Shown here piece by piece: positions 25,193 through 36,699 of a DNA stretch of 64,000 nucleotides (position 1 is its first letter; every line of letters begins with the position of its first letter). The notes under the pieces are model-generated. The model did not search any database, was not told where the DNA came from, and saw nothing but the letters and a program-made list of their open reading frames with translations. A program made the position numbers and the translations under genes. This DNA is from Cichorium intybus (lineage: Eukaryota > Streptophyta > Magnoliopsida > Asterales > Asteraceae), in the NCBI GenBank assembly GCA_023525715.1, contig CM042009.1, forward strand, positions 127,226,819 to 127,290,818, in the 5' to 3' direction.

Positions 25193-25743
25193 CAGTGCTC
25201 ACAATTGTTCATTCTTTCTCGTGTATACACTATATTCGCCGATTGCAACCCACAATTATCTTTAGCCATCCATCGCCTTCAAGCTATTGTGTTTAAAATA
25301 GGTTACTCTCAGATGTCGTACTAGGATTTGTGCTATGGTGACTTTGCTCTAATTCTCAAACTGACCCCATTTGTCATAACTTATCAATAAAATGAATGAT
25401 GATCTCAAAAACAAAGGGACAAAAATCATTATTTACAACTCGATAAATGGAATACAAGTACAACATGCAAACTGTAATAAAATCCTTGTTTTATCTAAAA
25501 TAACTCCACACTTTTATATAAAACTAAAATATTTAAAATAATTAATAACACTATGGCATTTTCTTGAAATAGCCATTTTGGAACTAAGTTCACATTTATA
25601 GTTAGAAATGTGGACTTTTGTTCAAAACATTAAAACAATACATTGACATTCATTTGAAAAGGCCATTAAAAATGAAATCCACATTTATAGATGACATTTT
25701 TTGAATTTTTATATAAAATATAAAAAAAGCATCATATACACAG
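25193..25743. other. AT-rich intergenic stretch
   Basis: No gene or clear element seen. Two diverged copies of a block around CATTTTTTGAA / CATTTATAG (about 25560-25700) suggest an old repeat. Confidence 0.4.
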
Positions 25744-25855
25744 CTGCTTGGTTCTAGTTTTTTCATTTTTCTAATTTATTTTTAACTTTATTATTATTAT
25801 TATTTGTTTGTTTGTTTATTTTTATATAATAAAGCAATCCTCTAGAACCAAGCAG
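25744..25855. mobile_element. Tiny MITE-like hairpin element, 112 bp
   Basis: Bounded by the 14-bp inverted pair CTGCTTGGTTCTAG (25744-25757) and CTAGAACCAAGCAG (25842-25855) around an AT-rich core. No convincing target duplication is visible. Confidence 0.5.
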
Positions 25856-26039
25856 AAACAAAATATTCATGGATTTTCACATTTTATTCTTGATTTAATA
25901 AACAATAATACAAAAAACTATATTTTTGTTTTTGAAAAGATTTTGAACCTTAGCCAAATAAATGTGCAAACAATGGGGACCATTTCTATAGTTTTGTCTT
26001 TTTTTTTTAAAGAATCAAACTTTTTATAAAAACTAAGAG

Positions 26040-27130
26040 ATGAGAAGTTACGATTCAAAATGCTAAGAGATAGAATATTTTGTGATTTAAATTGATCTGA
26101 TTCAAAATGATATATGATCCAAAAAATTATGACTTAAAATGATATGATGCAAAATATTATCATCTAAAATGATATGATATATTAATGATCCAAAATGTTA
26201 CTATCAAAAAACACAAACAATGGTAAAAACCATATAAAAAACATTAAATAAAATAAAAAATTAATAAAAGATACCACAAAAATAAAAGACACAAAAAATG
26301 AATAAACGACTGAACGTAAAAGAAGTCTAGGGGTGGCAATTGGATCGGGTTCGGGTTGGCAGGTCAAAAACTCAAAACTGGACACGACCCATATAATTAA
26401 TCGTGTCAACATCTTTAACCCTAACTCGTATATGTCTAACTCGGACACGATCACATAACTCATTTGATTATACGGGTTCGTGTGTCAAAATCGGGTTTGT
26501 GGGTCACATTCGGGTTATTAGGTCATGAATGTTTAAACGGTGAAAATTTAGAAAAAACTTATTGACACATGACACATCCAATACCTAGAAAATGCATCCA
26601 AATGAAAATTAAAAATATTTATGCAAAGATATATCAAATAAACAAATCCAAATTTAAGTACTAACAAATAAACATATCCAAAGACATGACCGCAATTCCC
26701 ATAAAAGGCTATGCTGTGCTCACTGAAAGGAGTAATGGACTTAATCATAATTGGAGAAAAACTCAACGACCTAAATATAAAAGGTAAAGGTAACTCGTAA
26801 ATCTAAAGCAATAGAAATTTTAATTAAAAAATTTAAAATTTTTTATTTTTATATGTAATATATTATAGGGGTTTGGCGGGTTGACCTACGAACCCACATA
26901 CGAACCCGAACATGACCCATATAATAAACGAGTTGGCAGGTCAGAAAACTCAACACAAACCCGTTTATTTTCTTGTCGGGTTCGTGTTATGTTTCGGGTT
27001 GTGTCGAAAATTGTCACCCAAAAAACTCACATGAATTACATTTCACAGACGTACGGCATATGATTGTATCAAAGAATCCGTATTACGTTCTATAAACATA
27101 CGTCGTACGTGTTCGCATCAAGTCCAAGAA
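26040..27130 (+). repeat. Dispersed repeat copy 1, with an internal insertion
   Basis: The left part (26040-26330), rich in ATGATCCAAAAT and ATGATATGATGCAAAAT motifs, matches about 36700-36930. The right part (27020-27130), with a CATATGATTGTATC block and a GTATTACGTTC block, matches 36945-37045. Between them copy 1 carries 689 bp that are absent from copy 2. Confidence 0.7.
26331..27019. mobile_element. Non-autonomous DNA transposon, hAT-like (GGGTGGCAATT family)
   Basis: Left end GGGTGGCAATT and right end AATTGTCACCC form an imperfect inverted repeat. Many GGGTTCGGGTT and CGACCCATATAA motifs follow inside both ends. The related dispersed repeat at 36.7-37.05 kb lacks this insert, which supports the borders. 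Sequences starting GGGTGGCAA are common in plant introns and spacers and are usually placed with hAT-type elements; that placement is from general knowledge. Confidence 0.55.
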
Positions 27131-27404
27131 GACTCTTCATCTTATATTTGTTTAGCTGGATTGGTAAGTTGTAATAAGTTCAGAATGGACGCACGTGCTT
27201 GGCTTTCGTTCCTTTATCTTGCTTTTTTGATTTGTGATATTTGTTGGCTAGTCTCTTGCTGGTTGCTGTGATGTTGCCGTTAAAAAAAATTATAGACAGT
27301 ATATATTTTACTTTATAGCTTTCTATTTATTTTTGCATTACATATTTCTCATTGTATTTTTATTTTAAAAATAAACATGGAAAGAACAAAAACTATATAG
27401 TATT
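27131..27404. other. Short intergenic stretch with a possible LINE tail
   Basis: A segment at about 27185-27290 ends in GTTGCCGTTAAAAAAAAT and looks like the untranslated tail and short A-run of a plant LINE, but no coding part is present. Confidence 0.3.
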
Positions 27405-27617
27405 ACTCGTCCAACCATTTCAAATACAATTTATGTAGACGAAAACGTTTATACAACTCGTTATCCGATGCATGCATGACCTCAATTCCGCCTATTTGTC
27501 GTTTTTAACTTTGTGATCGATATTTGGGATTTGGACATTTAATTAAGTTGTAGAAATATTAGTCGACAGATGTGACTCCACATAAACAATGACTTTAACT
27601 TTGCGGGACTTCGATTT

Positions 27618-27676
27618 TGCATGCACATGCAACTGTTGTACCTTCGTTCAAACCATGATCAAGTGGTCTATAAAAG
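27618..27676 (+). promoter_or_regulatory. SAUR copy 2 core promoter: RY-like element and TATA box
   Basis: TGCATGCACATGCAACTGTTG starts at 27618, and a perfect TATA box TATAAAAG lies at 27669-27676, 72 bp before the start codon. The arrangement matches that of the first SAUR gene, where the TATA box is weaker (CATAAAAG). Confidence 0.65.
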
Positions 27677-27747
27677 GATGTGGACATGGTGCAAGGGTAG
27701 AATAGAAAATACTGCAAGCTGTTTCATCGAAAAAGAGAGTATACGAA

Positions 27748-28140
27748 ATGGGAAAGATGAGTGAACAAAGTAATGCCAACAAAAACAATGGTATTTTGAA
27801 GCTTAAAGTGGTGGTAAAAAGGCTGCAAAAGAGTTTTTTACAAGCCAAGAAATGGGCACCCGGGAACAAGAATCTTGGAACGGTGCCTGAAGATGTAAAA
27901 GAAGGCCATTTTACTGTGATTGCAGCCGATGAAGATGAAGCACGGAGATTTGTTGTCCCTTTGGCATATCTTGGCTGTCCATCGTTTCAAAGGTTGTTGG
28001 AGAGAGCAGCCGAGGAATATGGGTTCGACCATGAGGGTGCACTTATGGTGCCATGTAGTCCAAGTGAGCTTGAGTGGATTTTATATGGAGCAGAAGATAA
28101 TGTTGGTTGGAGTTCGTGTACAACCATGGTGGAAAGTTAG
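27748..28140 (+). CDS. SAUR family auxin-responsive protein, copy 2
   Basis: Encodes a 130-residue intronless SAUR protein, clearly paralogous to the one at 11218 and alignable end to end with one residue less. The core is intact: VPEDVKEGHFTV, RFVVPLAYLGCPSFQRLL, AAEEYGFDHEGALMVPC and SELEWIL. Changes from copy 1 include a cysteine in the LGCPS motif and a less acidic loop (DEDEARR against EDDEEQR). The start is the first ATG in frame and matches copy 1. It probably acts in auxin-driven cell expansion like other SAURs; the specific role is unknown. Confidence 0.93.
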   Translation: MGKMSEQSNANKNNGILKLKVVVKRLQKSFLQAKKWAPGNKNLGTVPEDVKEGHFTVIAADEDEARRFVVPLAYLGCPSFQRLLERAAEEYGFDHEGALMVPCSPSELEWILYGAEDNVGWSSCTTMVES

Positions 28141-28709
28141 AGCCAGGTAGATTGGTGTGCATAGAAATTGAACTGAAAGACCCAATATTTCGCTTTTGCT
28201 TTTCCCAATTTTCGGGAAGTCTTCTTATAAGGCAAAATTTGAAGGATAATTTGGTGGTCTAACTGATTTGTTTTGTATTATCAAATAAACTATATCATTA
28301 ATTATTAAGTGATCTTTTGCTCCAAATACAATTTTACCAACGATCTGGTTCTAGACATGCGATCAAAACCTGTTGAGACCCTCATGGCTAGCGTATCCGG
28401 CCTCTAAACCAAGAGGGGTCCAATACATAGACTTCTTCAAAAAAATCTCAAATAAAGAGGGAATTTAAAATTTTTCCTATGATAAATGGAGTAAAAATGG
28501 AGTGAAGTGGGGTCCTGCACCCCACTCAAACCCTCTAGCTCCGCCACTCATGATGGCCATTGTTTATCATGGAAACGTAGTTAACGAAGGACTAGATTTA
28601 GCTATACAACACTAAAGATGCACAAAAAATCATACCTTTTTTTTTTGCCCGGATGAGGCCGTAAGGTTATTTGGCTGAATTTGACCCGACCATTGGTCTT
28701 TGAGTATAC

Positions 28710-30890
28710 AAACCGCTTCGGTTTTTTTGGATAACCGGTTGGAGGAAAACGGATTTAGGTTAAACCTAAACGGCTGTTATGCCAAAAAAGTTGGATCAGT
28801 GTTTTTGGGCCGGTTTTTTAACCCAAAAAAAAAAAAAAAATTTCCTCTCATTTTGTCATTGTTAAAAACTGTTAGTTTTGAAAAAAAAAACGGATTTCTT
28901 GACCATTTTATAGCCATTTCTAACCGTTTAAACCCCCCAAAATTACCATTCTCGACGTTTTTTCCAATTTTTTTCGTGACCGTTTCAATACCCCACAAAA
29001 AAAACGCTTACTATTCTCGACATTTTTCGCATTCCCGTCCGCTTTTCTTGAAATTTCAAAATGTCATAATCACAAGCTTCCGCTTCCGCTTCAATTGGTA
29101 GTTCCTGTGTAACGAACAACTATACCAAGGACGATATATTGGAAATCAAACCAACAACACAACCCGAAAGTTTGGTCAAGTTTAGATTATTGTATTATGA
29201 CAGATCTTGTTAATAAAGCTCGGTGCAAACGATGTGGGACATTTATGCGGTATGGAGCAACTCAACTTTGAACAGTCACAAAGAAAGTTCATGCAAAGCG
29301 GTCCAACAAAGCAATACTGATCTGACGCAAACTAATATCGGATCAGATGACTGTTTATTTGTTTACTACAACGATGAGATACGAGAAGCATTTGACAAGT
29401 TTGTCATCGAATAAGCACTTCCATTCAACTACTTTGACAATCCTCGGCTTACGAAAATCATCAAAACGAAACTTCAACCCCGATATAACGTTGTAAGTCG
29501 TACTACTCTTAGACGTGATGAAATTAAACTTTGGGACAAAGCAAATTCTGAAATACTTGTAGGATTTTCTAACATGGTTCTTGCTACGAAAACAAAGTTT
29601 TTAAAATATTTTCAGGAATTGTCATTAGTTTTTACATGTGTCGCAACCCTAAATCCTACTATAAATGTAGGCGGTGTAATAGTTTTAATGGGACAAATTG
29701 CCGCAAACTTAGGGTTAAGTGAATTCGAACCACATTTTGTTAAAACTGAAACTTATTAATTCAATGAGCATTTTAAACAATTATTCCACTATTAGACAAC
29801 CAAGTATGGTCAAACAAGTAATCCAATAGTTGATCATATACGGATGGGGATGTCGGAATCATCTTCAAGTGATCGAAACGCCAATATACAACTATGTAAC
29901 ACATTGATGCAGGACGCGACTAAACGCTAACGAACTTTGGCCTCAAGTAGTAAATTGGGCAATTATATGGCATCAAACTTTTTAGTCCACTTTACTATCG
30001 TGGAATTTAACAACCTTGACATTTTGGCTTGGTGAAAAGAAAAGGAACCGTAATTCCTGATTCAAGCCGTCATGGCTCGCGATTTACGAACCGTCCAAGC
30101 TTCCGCGGTAGCTTCAAAACATATTTTTTATTTTAGTGGCAGTGTCGTAACAGAACGAAGGTCCAAGCTTACCGCTCAATCGATGGAAGTATGCGTGTGC
30201 TTGAAGGATTATTTGGACGGGGTCGAAAGGATACAAAATTTTGTTTCGCTTGAAGCGTCGCATTTACTACCGGTCGAAGAGTATATCCACGAAGAAGAGA
30301 TTGCATTAGGAATATCACATCCAATCACCAAAGTAGATGAGGGTTAAGTTGAAGAGTTTTGGAATTAAAAACGTTGGTTTTCATGGAGATGATTGAAGAC
30401 TATAATTGCTACTATTTTAAGAATCGGCGTTTAAGTAATTCGAATTTTAAACTACGTTATTCGAAGTTGAAGACTATAATTTCTAGTATTTTTAGTATCG
30501 ACGCTTACGTTGATGTAATTTGAAGTTCAAAGTAAGTTATTCGAAGTTGAAGACTATAATTGCTACTATTTTTCGTATCGACATTTATGTTTATGTAATT
30601 TGAAGCTCAATCTATGTTATTCGAAGTTCAAACAATGTTGTTTCTTATTTGTATCCTAAAATAAATATAATACAAGTTTTTATGTGTTTTTGGAGTAAAA
30701 TTTGGAAAAGAAACAAGATAGGTTTTTTTAGGTTAAATCGAAACCGGTTTTTATAATAACAGGTTTTTTTATAACCGAAATCGGTTGGACAAGTTATTCA
30801 TTTCACTAGAAAAAAACCGCCTAAAACTGGTCTGGTTTTAACAAAAACCGATTTCAACAAAACCGGTTATCAAAAAAACCGAAACCAAGT
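28710..30890 (+). mobile_element. Decayed hAT transposon
   Basis: Inverted repeats near the ends: CGGTTTTTTTGGATAACCGG (from 28719) against AACCGGTTATCAAAAAAACC (from 30861). Several more AACCGG-type motifs follow inside each end. Between them lies a broken hAT transposase on the plus strand. The exact termini and an 8-bp target duplication could not be fixed, so the borders may extend further out. Confidence 0.65.
29200..30347 (+). pseudogene. hAT transposase pseudogene (BED finger to dimerisation domain)
   Basis: Reading frames shift, but the domain order is kept. A BED zinc-finger-like start, KARCKRCGTFMRYGATQL, is at about 29217. The REAFDKFVIE / ALPFNYFDNP region, interrupted by a TAA at 29412, continues to VVSRTTLRRDEIKLW. 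The KFLKYFQELSLVF region is at 29590. Near 30015 the DILAW motif of the hAT C-terminal (RICESLEEPER) dimerisation domain is followed by TGA instead of tryptophan. MARDLRTVQASAVASKHIF and RRSKLTAQSMEVCVCLKDYL follow to 30347. The central catalytic segment is largely missing. It is a dead copy. Confidence 0.85.
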
Positions 30891-31206
30891 TAAAATCGGC
30901 CCAACAGGGTAATACCAATCGGTAATCGGACCTTATACGGACCTTTATTTGGACCAGACTCAAGATTGGGATTTCTTGCACGGTTTAGAGTACGCCCATC
31001 AAAATAAATGATACATGACCGACCCGTTCACGATTCAAGTAGATCGGTTCCGGTTCATCGGGTTTCAGGTAGGAAACTCGGGTATTTGGTTTATCAGATC
31101 TTCATTCGGTTCGAATATAAAATAAGCATTTATAAGATCAGGTTCACCCAAATGCCAACATAAGCTTTAAAAACAACTTAAAATGACCGATGGATATGTT
31201 CTTTTT
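30891..31206. other. Intergenic stretch
   Basis: Contains GGTTCCGGTTCATCGGGTTT-like motifs near 31045 that recall hAT-like repeats elsewhere in the window, but no borders or coding content can be defined. Confidence 0.35.
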
Positions 31207-32266
31207 TGTAATACCCCAATTACATAAAAAACACTTACTGAAACATCATTAAATTAATTTAATTTTAAAAAACTCAAGATACAGGATAGCGATTTACAAC
31301 CCAAAATACATTATTTAAGGCTTAATAGTTACATAACAAGCAAACACATAAGCATCGGGGACCTATCTACCTAGAATGTACGAACCACATACAATCCCAA
31401 CGTATAACATATAACTATACCAAAATACACTTCACATGCTAATCTTTAATTAATCAACCGACCTTGTTTTTATCTTTATCAACTTGACCCCGAAAAGTTT
31501 AAACAACTAAAGGTAAATTATAAAGCTTAATGAATTCATGTGGAAATATGTGGTTACAATGTATTATATACGTGCACATACTAGGAACGAATAATGACTC
31601 GAAAAAAAGTTTGCATAACAACACAACAACAACTTGGTTTTACCACATGATGTCATATATAGCAATGTACTTTCAACTAGGGAATCACAAAGGAACTTCA
31701 ACATAGAAAGCCATCAATACAATCAACATCATACCCAATATCATGCAAGGTCAAATACCAAAAAACTTCACACATAAACATAAGACTTGGCACCAAATCC
31801 ACCCTTAATATCCCGGATTGTGCCAATCCTATACTAACCACATGACTTTCATTATTGGGCGGTAAGTATGGCGACCCCTTTAATTGTCTCATCCAGACTC
31901 CTTGGGATATCGACAATCGACGCCCAAAACGCACCACAAGACAAAACAATAAATAAGAAAATTTAAGAGGAACTCTAGAAGTAACATGAATCATGGTTAA
32001 ATAAGAAAATACATAAGCATACATAATCACAACATACACACATATGTCAAAAGTAACTCACAGTGATGGGATATACTCAAACGCGAGCTTAAACTGAATG
32101 TCATGTTCCAATTTCGGAATATAACGGAACTACATCATCCAGAAGCCTCCAATGACTTTACTATAAGCCTAGAGTATACACACCAAATACTATTAACATA
32201 TGACCACCACTTTTTAAGTTATAACCTTTTTAATTTGGTAACTCTACATGCTAATCCATTGTATAG

Positions 32267-32830
32267 GCCCTCTTGATGCCAAATTTTAACGTAATTAAAC
32301 TCAAAATCTTGCATGGACTTAAAGAAATGAATTTTTGTACTCTCCCTAAGTTTTCCAATGCCATTAACCTCATTTTAAATGAATTTTTGTTGATTTTATA
32401 CAAATTTAATAATACATCAGCATCAATCTGTCATATTTCAATTTGATGGCAATGTATAGCCCTCTGTTTAACGCTAAGTTTTAACCTACTTAAACTCATA
32501 ATCACATAGACTTCAAGAAACGAATTTTATTAATCACTCTCAGTTTTACAATGCCACTAACATCATATTTTATAGTTTTTGTTGATTTTATACAAATTTA
32601 ACAATACAGCAGCAACAACCGGTCATATTTCAATTTGACAGCATTGTCCAGCCCTCTGCTTATGCTAAGTGTGAACCTACTTAAACTCAAAATCACACAT
32701 TGACTTCAAAATCGATTTTTAGTACTCTCTCTCAATTTTCCAATGGCATTGACCTCATATTTTTATGATTTTCTTTGATTGTTTTAAAAATGTAACAATG
32801 TCACTGGAATCACCATTATATGATTTTTTT
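32267..32830. repeat. 192-bp tandem repeat, three units
   Basis: The landmark GCCCTCT recurs at 32267, 32459 and 32651, exactly 192 bp apart. Between landmarks, ACTTAAACTCAAAATC, CCAATGCCATTAACCTCAT and TTGTTGATTTTATACAAATT recur in order with about 15-25 percent divergence by eye. Unit three decays at its end. Confidence 0.85.
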
Positions 32831-32833
32831 TAG

Positions 32834-33401
32834 GTCTAATGATACAAAATGGCAACCAATAATACAAAATTTACTCATTAGGTCACAGAAGTTTTAATTG
32901 CACCCAATAGGTAACTGAACTTTCAATTTTGGTTTCAAAATACCATTGTCTCCAATTTAACCACCGTTTTCCAGTTCTGGCAACACCTTCATCTCCGCCA
33001 ACCAGGCGTAGACCATTTCCCTCAACTGACCATAGTTCTACCACCTCGAGCACGTTCAAAGCTTATCTACAATCTCACCACAGTCGTACCACCTCCACTA
33101 CATTCCCACGACTCTCATCCTCTGATACCCAATCTGCCTCCTGTCGTCACTACTCCCTTTGTCGGAAGGCAACAACCAGCCATAAGGTCTCATCAAAGCG
33201 GTTTTAACCGATTAAAATTGAAGACAATGATATTTTAAAAGAAAAACTGAAAGCTCATTGACCTATCGGGTGAAAATTTGAAAGTTTAGTGGCTTATCGG
33301 GTGCAAATTTGAAAGTTCGATGACCTATTGGATGCAATTAAAACTTCAGTGGCCTAATGGGTAAATTTTGTTTTATTGATTGCTATTATGGATCATTAAC
33401 C
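32834..33401. mobile_element. Foldback element with ~110-bp terminal inverted repeats
   Basis: The left arm (TAATGATACAAAATGGCAAC to about 32955) is mirrored by the right arm (about 33215-33401, read backwards as TAATGATCCATAATAGCAATC). The arms share CATTAGG.CAC.GAAGTTTTA, TGCA.CCAATAGGT and a CATTGTCT.CAATTT block. In the right arm a TATCGGGTG.AAATTTGAAAG unit is repeated twice more. The middle (about 32960-33205) is GC-richer than its surroundings and may be captured DNA. Target duplication is not clear. Confidence 0.72.
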
Positions 33402-33960
33402 CTTTTTTTACAATTCTATATGATTTAGGTAAAAAGAGTTGTATCATGGCTTTTAACCCCGAAAATAGATATTTCTTGGAATTTAATCAAGATTTCTACA
33501 TGATAATAAGTTGTCCATCATATATCCTACATATTATCCAGATTTAAACTTATAATCGTCAACATTCAATCCTAATTTCTTGGTTTCTTGAACTCAATTT
33601 GAATACCTAGTAAAGAATGGAATATAACCTTTGAAATCTCCGGTAGTATTTAAAATGTCATCAGTTTCTTGTAGAAACACCCAAATTTAGTGCCTTTGAA
33701 TTCTCTAGATGTTTTAGAAACAAAATAACGAAGAAAATGGGTTAAATAAGTGTTTTTGTGGCTTTGGGTCGCTTAAACCCGAGTTGGGTCGGGTTTGACC
33801 CAGTTTAGTACCCATTTTGACCACCAAATACTTAAATATTCATAACATTTCGCTCAGACCTCCGTTTTTATGAGGTTTTTACGCACACGTTTCTTATTGA
33901 GTCTATTTTAACCCACTCTCTCATATTTCCAAAATTCATCACGAAAAAACATTTGTTTAT

Positions 33961-35219
33961 ATTCTTTCCTATATACACTCTTCTTTGTACATTAATGCCC
34001 ATAGAACACTACACTTTGTTGAAAGTTCAAAACATATGTGAAATGCCAATAAAATGTTCAAAACATATGACATATAGTAATAGCCAATCTCACTCCATAA
34101 TGGGCACAACTCAATTGCTTTAAGCTAGACAATTGTGAAATGCCGATAAAATGTTTGTCGTAACATGGATGCAAACAATAAACATGTTGAATTCCATCAT
34201 GTACATCCTAATTAGCACATATATACCGAACTCCAACATCTCTACAAAGCTTTTAATATTATTGTACCTCATGTATCATACAAGAAAAAAAAAATCTTTT
34301 TTAGCATATTTTTACTTTGTTTTATAAGTTCAATAAATGAAAGTCTAGTTTGCACGGCTAAATTTATGACGTGCTCAACACATTAGGTATGAAAGAACCG
34401 TCCAAAATTTGTTAAATTGAATCTTAAATTCCAAAAGGCGAAGGTGTTATTAGGCGTACTATCCAAATATATTGAAAAGAAATGGGTCTTGTCATTCATG
34501 AGAGTATTACTTACGTAAGCTAGAATTCTATAATGGTGTGTGGACAACGAAACACTTTAAACGCATCAATGTGTTTCATTAATTGCCAAGTTTGCGGATT
34601 TAGCCAATAATTCTAACGGCAAGATATATTCAATGGATTATGTATAGCTGGAGAAATGTCACATGTTAAAGATACGTCATATTTAAAATTATTTTATTTT
34701 TCGTCATATCCCACATTCTTATTGCGTATCTTTTAAGGATAGAACGACTTACATGATAATAATGTAGGTGTAGTGTCGTCACAATGAGTTTTGTGACTCT
34801 TGGGTTGCCCAAAATGGTTGAATGGCAACGATGTTGGGATAAACAACAAAAAATGTTATGTACTTCAAACAAATCGATAAATACGGTTTCTGCAACACGA
34901 AGAAATAAAACTGAGAATTTTGCAAAACGAATAACTGTGAAATTTGGAACATAAATATTTAAAGTGGTTCACATGATCAGTCTGATCGGCTAATCCACAG
35001 GCAAACTAGACAGAGGGGGGGAGAGAGAGAAAAAAAATATTATCACTAAGAACATATATACAAATCATACAATGTGCAATTGCATTTAGTATTCTAATCA
35101 CTCACACTAATGTTAGTTACACTAGCTTGAGCTACCAACAAAAAAAAGAATCTCTTTGTGGAGTCTGCTCCAAAACTAACTATGCTCTCAACCTCACGAT
35201 AATTGTTCTTAGAATTTTA
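33961..35219. other. Intergenic stretch, no gene recognised
   Basis: AT-rich sequence with a direct pair AACATATG..AAATGCC.ATAAAATGTT near 34027-34150. Nothing else is recognised. Confidence 0.4.
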
Positions 35220-35526
35220 GATCACAAGAGCAGACATCTACAATTGTGATGTTTGTGTTGTGTTCTGCAAAGGGTTGGGGAGACTCCAACATATATACAA
35301 ACTTATAAGACCGTATCGCACCAATGTGGGATACACTAACACTCTTCCTCAAAGACGTAGGCTCGATAAGGTTATAGGGGTGCAGGACACCGACTCTGAT
35401 ATCATGTAAATATATGTGAAGTCCAATAATGTCTCTCCAAAAGAGCCCTTGTGGAGAGAGGGGAGACTCCAACATATATACAAACTTATAAGACCGTGTC
35501 AAACCAATGTATAAGATACACTAACA
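35220..35526 (-). mobile_element. Miniature LTR element (TRIM-like)
   Basis: Read on the minus strand, a 122-bp 5' LTR (35526 to 35405) begins TGTTAGTGTATC and ends TTTACA. A degenerate tRNA-iMet site TGATATCAGAGTC (35404-35392) follows at once. A purine tract TTTGAGGAAGAG (35353-35342) precedes a second TGTTAGTGTATC start at 35341. The two copies agree well for about 70 bp and then diverge, so the 3' copy is partly replaced. The interior is only about 63 bp. The size and layout fit a TRIM. Confidence 0.55.
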
Positions 35527-36699
35527 GAAAGTCAAATGTTAAATGGGTAAAAATGGAAAAAAAAAGTAAAATAAATAAAAAAGCATCTTTTTTACACTCT
35601 CAAGCGCCCCACTCTCATCCTCCCTCTTTTTGACACTTGTCACCAACTCCTTGATTGGTAGATTTCTTCTGTCCATTTTGTTTTTTGGTCATAACTTTTT
35701 TTTTAAATCAGTAAAACCAAACTTCTTAAAAACATATTTTTTATAAAATGAGCATAGTCATGAAATTTTGAAAAATTACTTTTTTAGATTGTTTATTTTT
35801 ATAACAACCGGAAAAAAAAAATGAAACTTTTTTCCAAATGTCATGAAAAATTAAGGGATGGTTGTACTCATTATACTAGTAAATTTGTATAAGAATTTTT
35901 AAAAAATAAGTTCTCTATGGGTTCAAATTTTAATTTAAATATTAGTTTTTTTTAAATATACTGAAAAAATTGTCTTTATATAAAAAACTGAAATGAAGGT
36001 TGTCTTCATCTAATTATTGTAACGAGTTCTCGAAAATAAATTATTAAAAATATTTTTGTTAAGGAGTCTCATGTTTTTTAAAAGAATCCAAGGCTTTATA
36101 AAAACTAAGAGAATAAAAAACTTTTATTCTCCAAATCAAAAATCATTTTAAATGTTTCTTGTATATATTATATTATGAACTTTTAAAGAATAAAATTTTA
36201 AAAATAACATTGTTTGGATGTCATTTGTTTTACAATATTGTAAGTATTTTTAAAAAATAAAGTTGAAAATGATATGATTCACTATGACATGATCTAAATT
36301 ATCCAAAAGTGTTATTATTCATCAAGATTATGATGCTTCATTTGTTATGATCAAAATTATTTATGATCTAAATATGATCTACAATGACATGATTCAAAGT
36401 ATTTATGACCCAAACATGTTATGATTCTACATGCTTGTGATACTTGATGTGTGATGATTCAAAGTATTTATAATCCAAATATAATTCATAATAACATGAT
36501 TCAAAGTATTTATGATCCAAAAAATTCTGGTTCAAAACATTGTGATCCAAAAAATTATGGTTCAAAACATTATGATTCAAAATGTATTAAAAAAATATTA
36601 AAATATTTCAAATAAATAAAATTAAATAAATATAATGAGACAAAAGATTGTTTTTTCTAAAAAATATCATGATCCTCAAATATATTATTTAAAATCATA
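35527..36699. other. AT-rich intergenic stretch with short recurring motifs
   Basis: No gene seen. From about 36290, motifs ATGATTCAAAGTATTTATGA and TATGATCCAAA recur irregularly many times, resembling a decayed satellite-like array. Confidence 0.45.

Larger units (their letters stand above)
27405..28620 (+). repeat. Duplicated SAUR block, copy 2
   Basis: Partner of the block at 10881-12000. It shares promoter, coding region and 3' flank in the same order. An extra piece at about 28372-28550, absent from copy 1, splits the 3' homology. Confidence 0.8.
31207..33960 (-). repeat. Old gypsy-like LTR sequence, reverse orientation (no gene)
   Basis: Begins with TGTAATACCCC, the same type of border as TGTAACGCCCC at 52052 and TGTAACACCCC at 51235. 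Sequence at 33720-33930 (GGGTCGCTTAAACCC, GAGTTGGGTCGGG) looks like LTR U3/R sequence. Within it are a 192-bp tandem triplication and a foldback insertion. No polyprotein remains, so it may be a solo LTR or a truncated element. Confidence 0.35.

Noticed and set aside
27185..27290. LINE 3' tail
   Set aside because: It ends like one, but no coding or flanking duplication was found, so only a weak note was kept.
32929..33207. 92-residue frame in the foldback centre
   Set aside because: No similarity that I can recognise and no expression signal; kept only as possible captured DNA.
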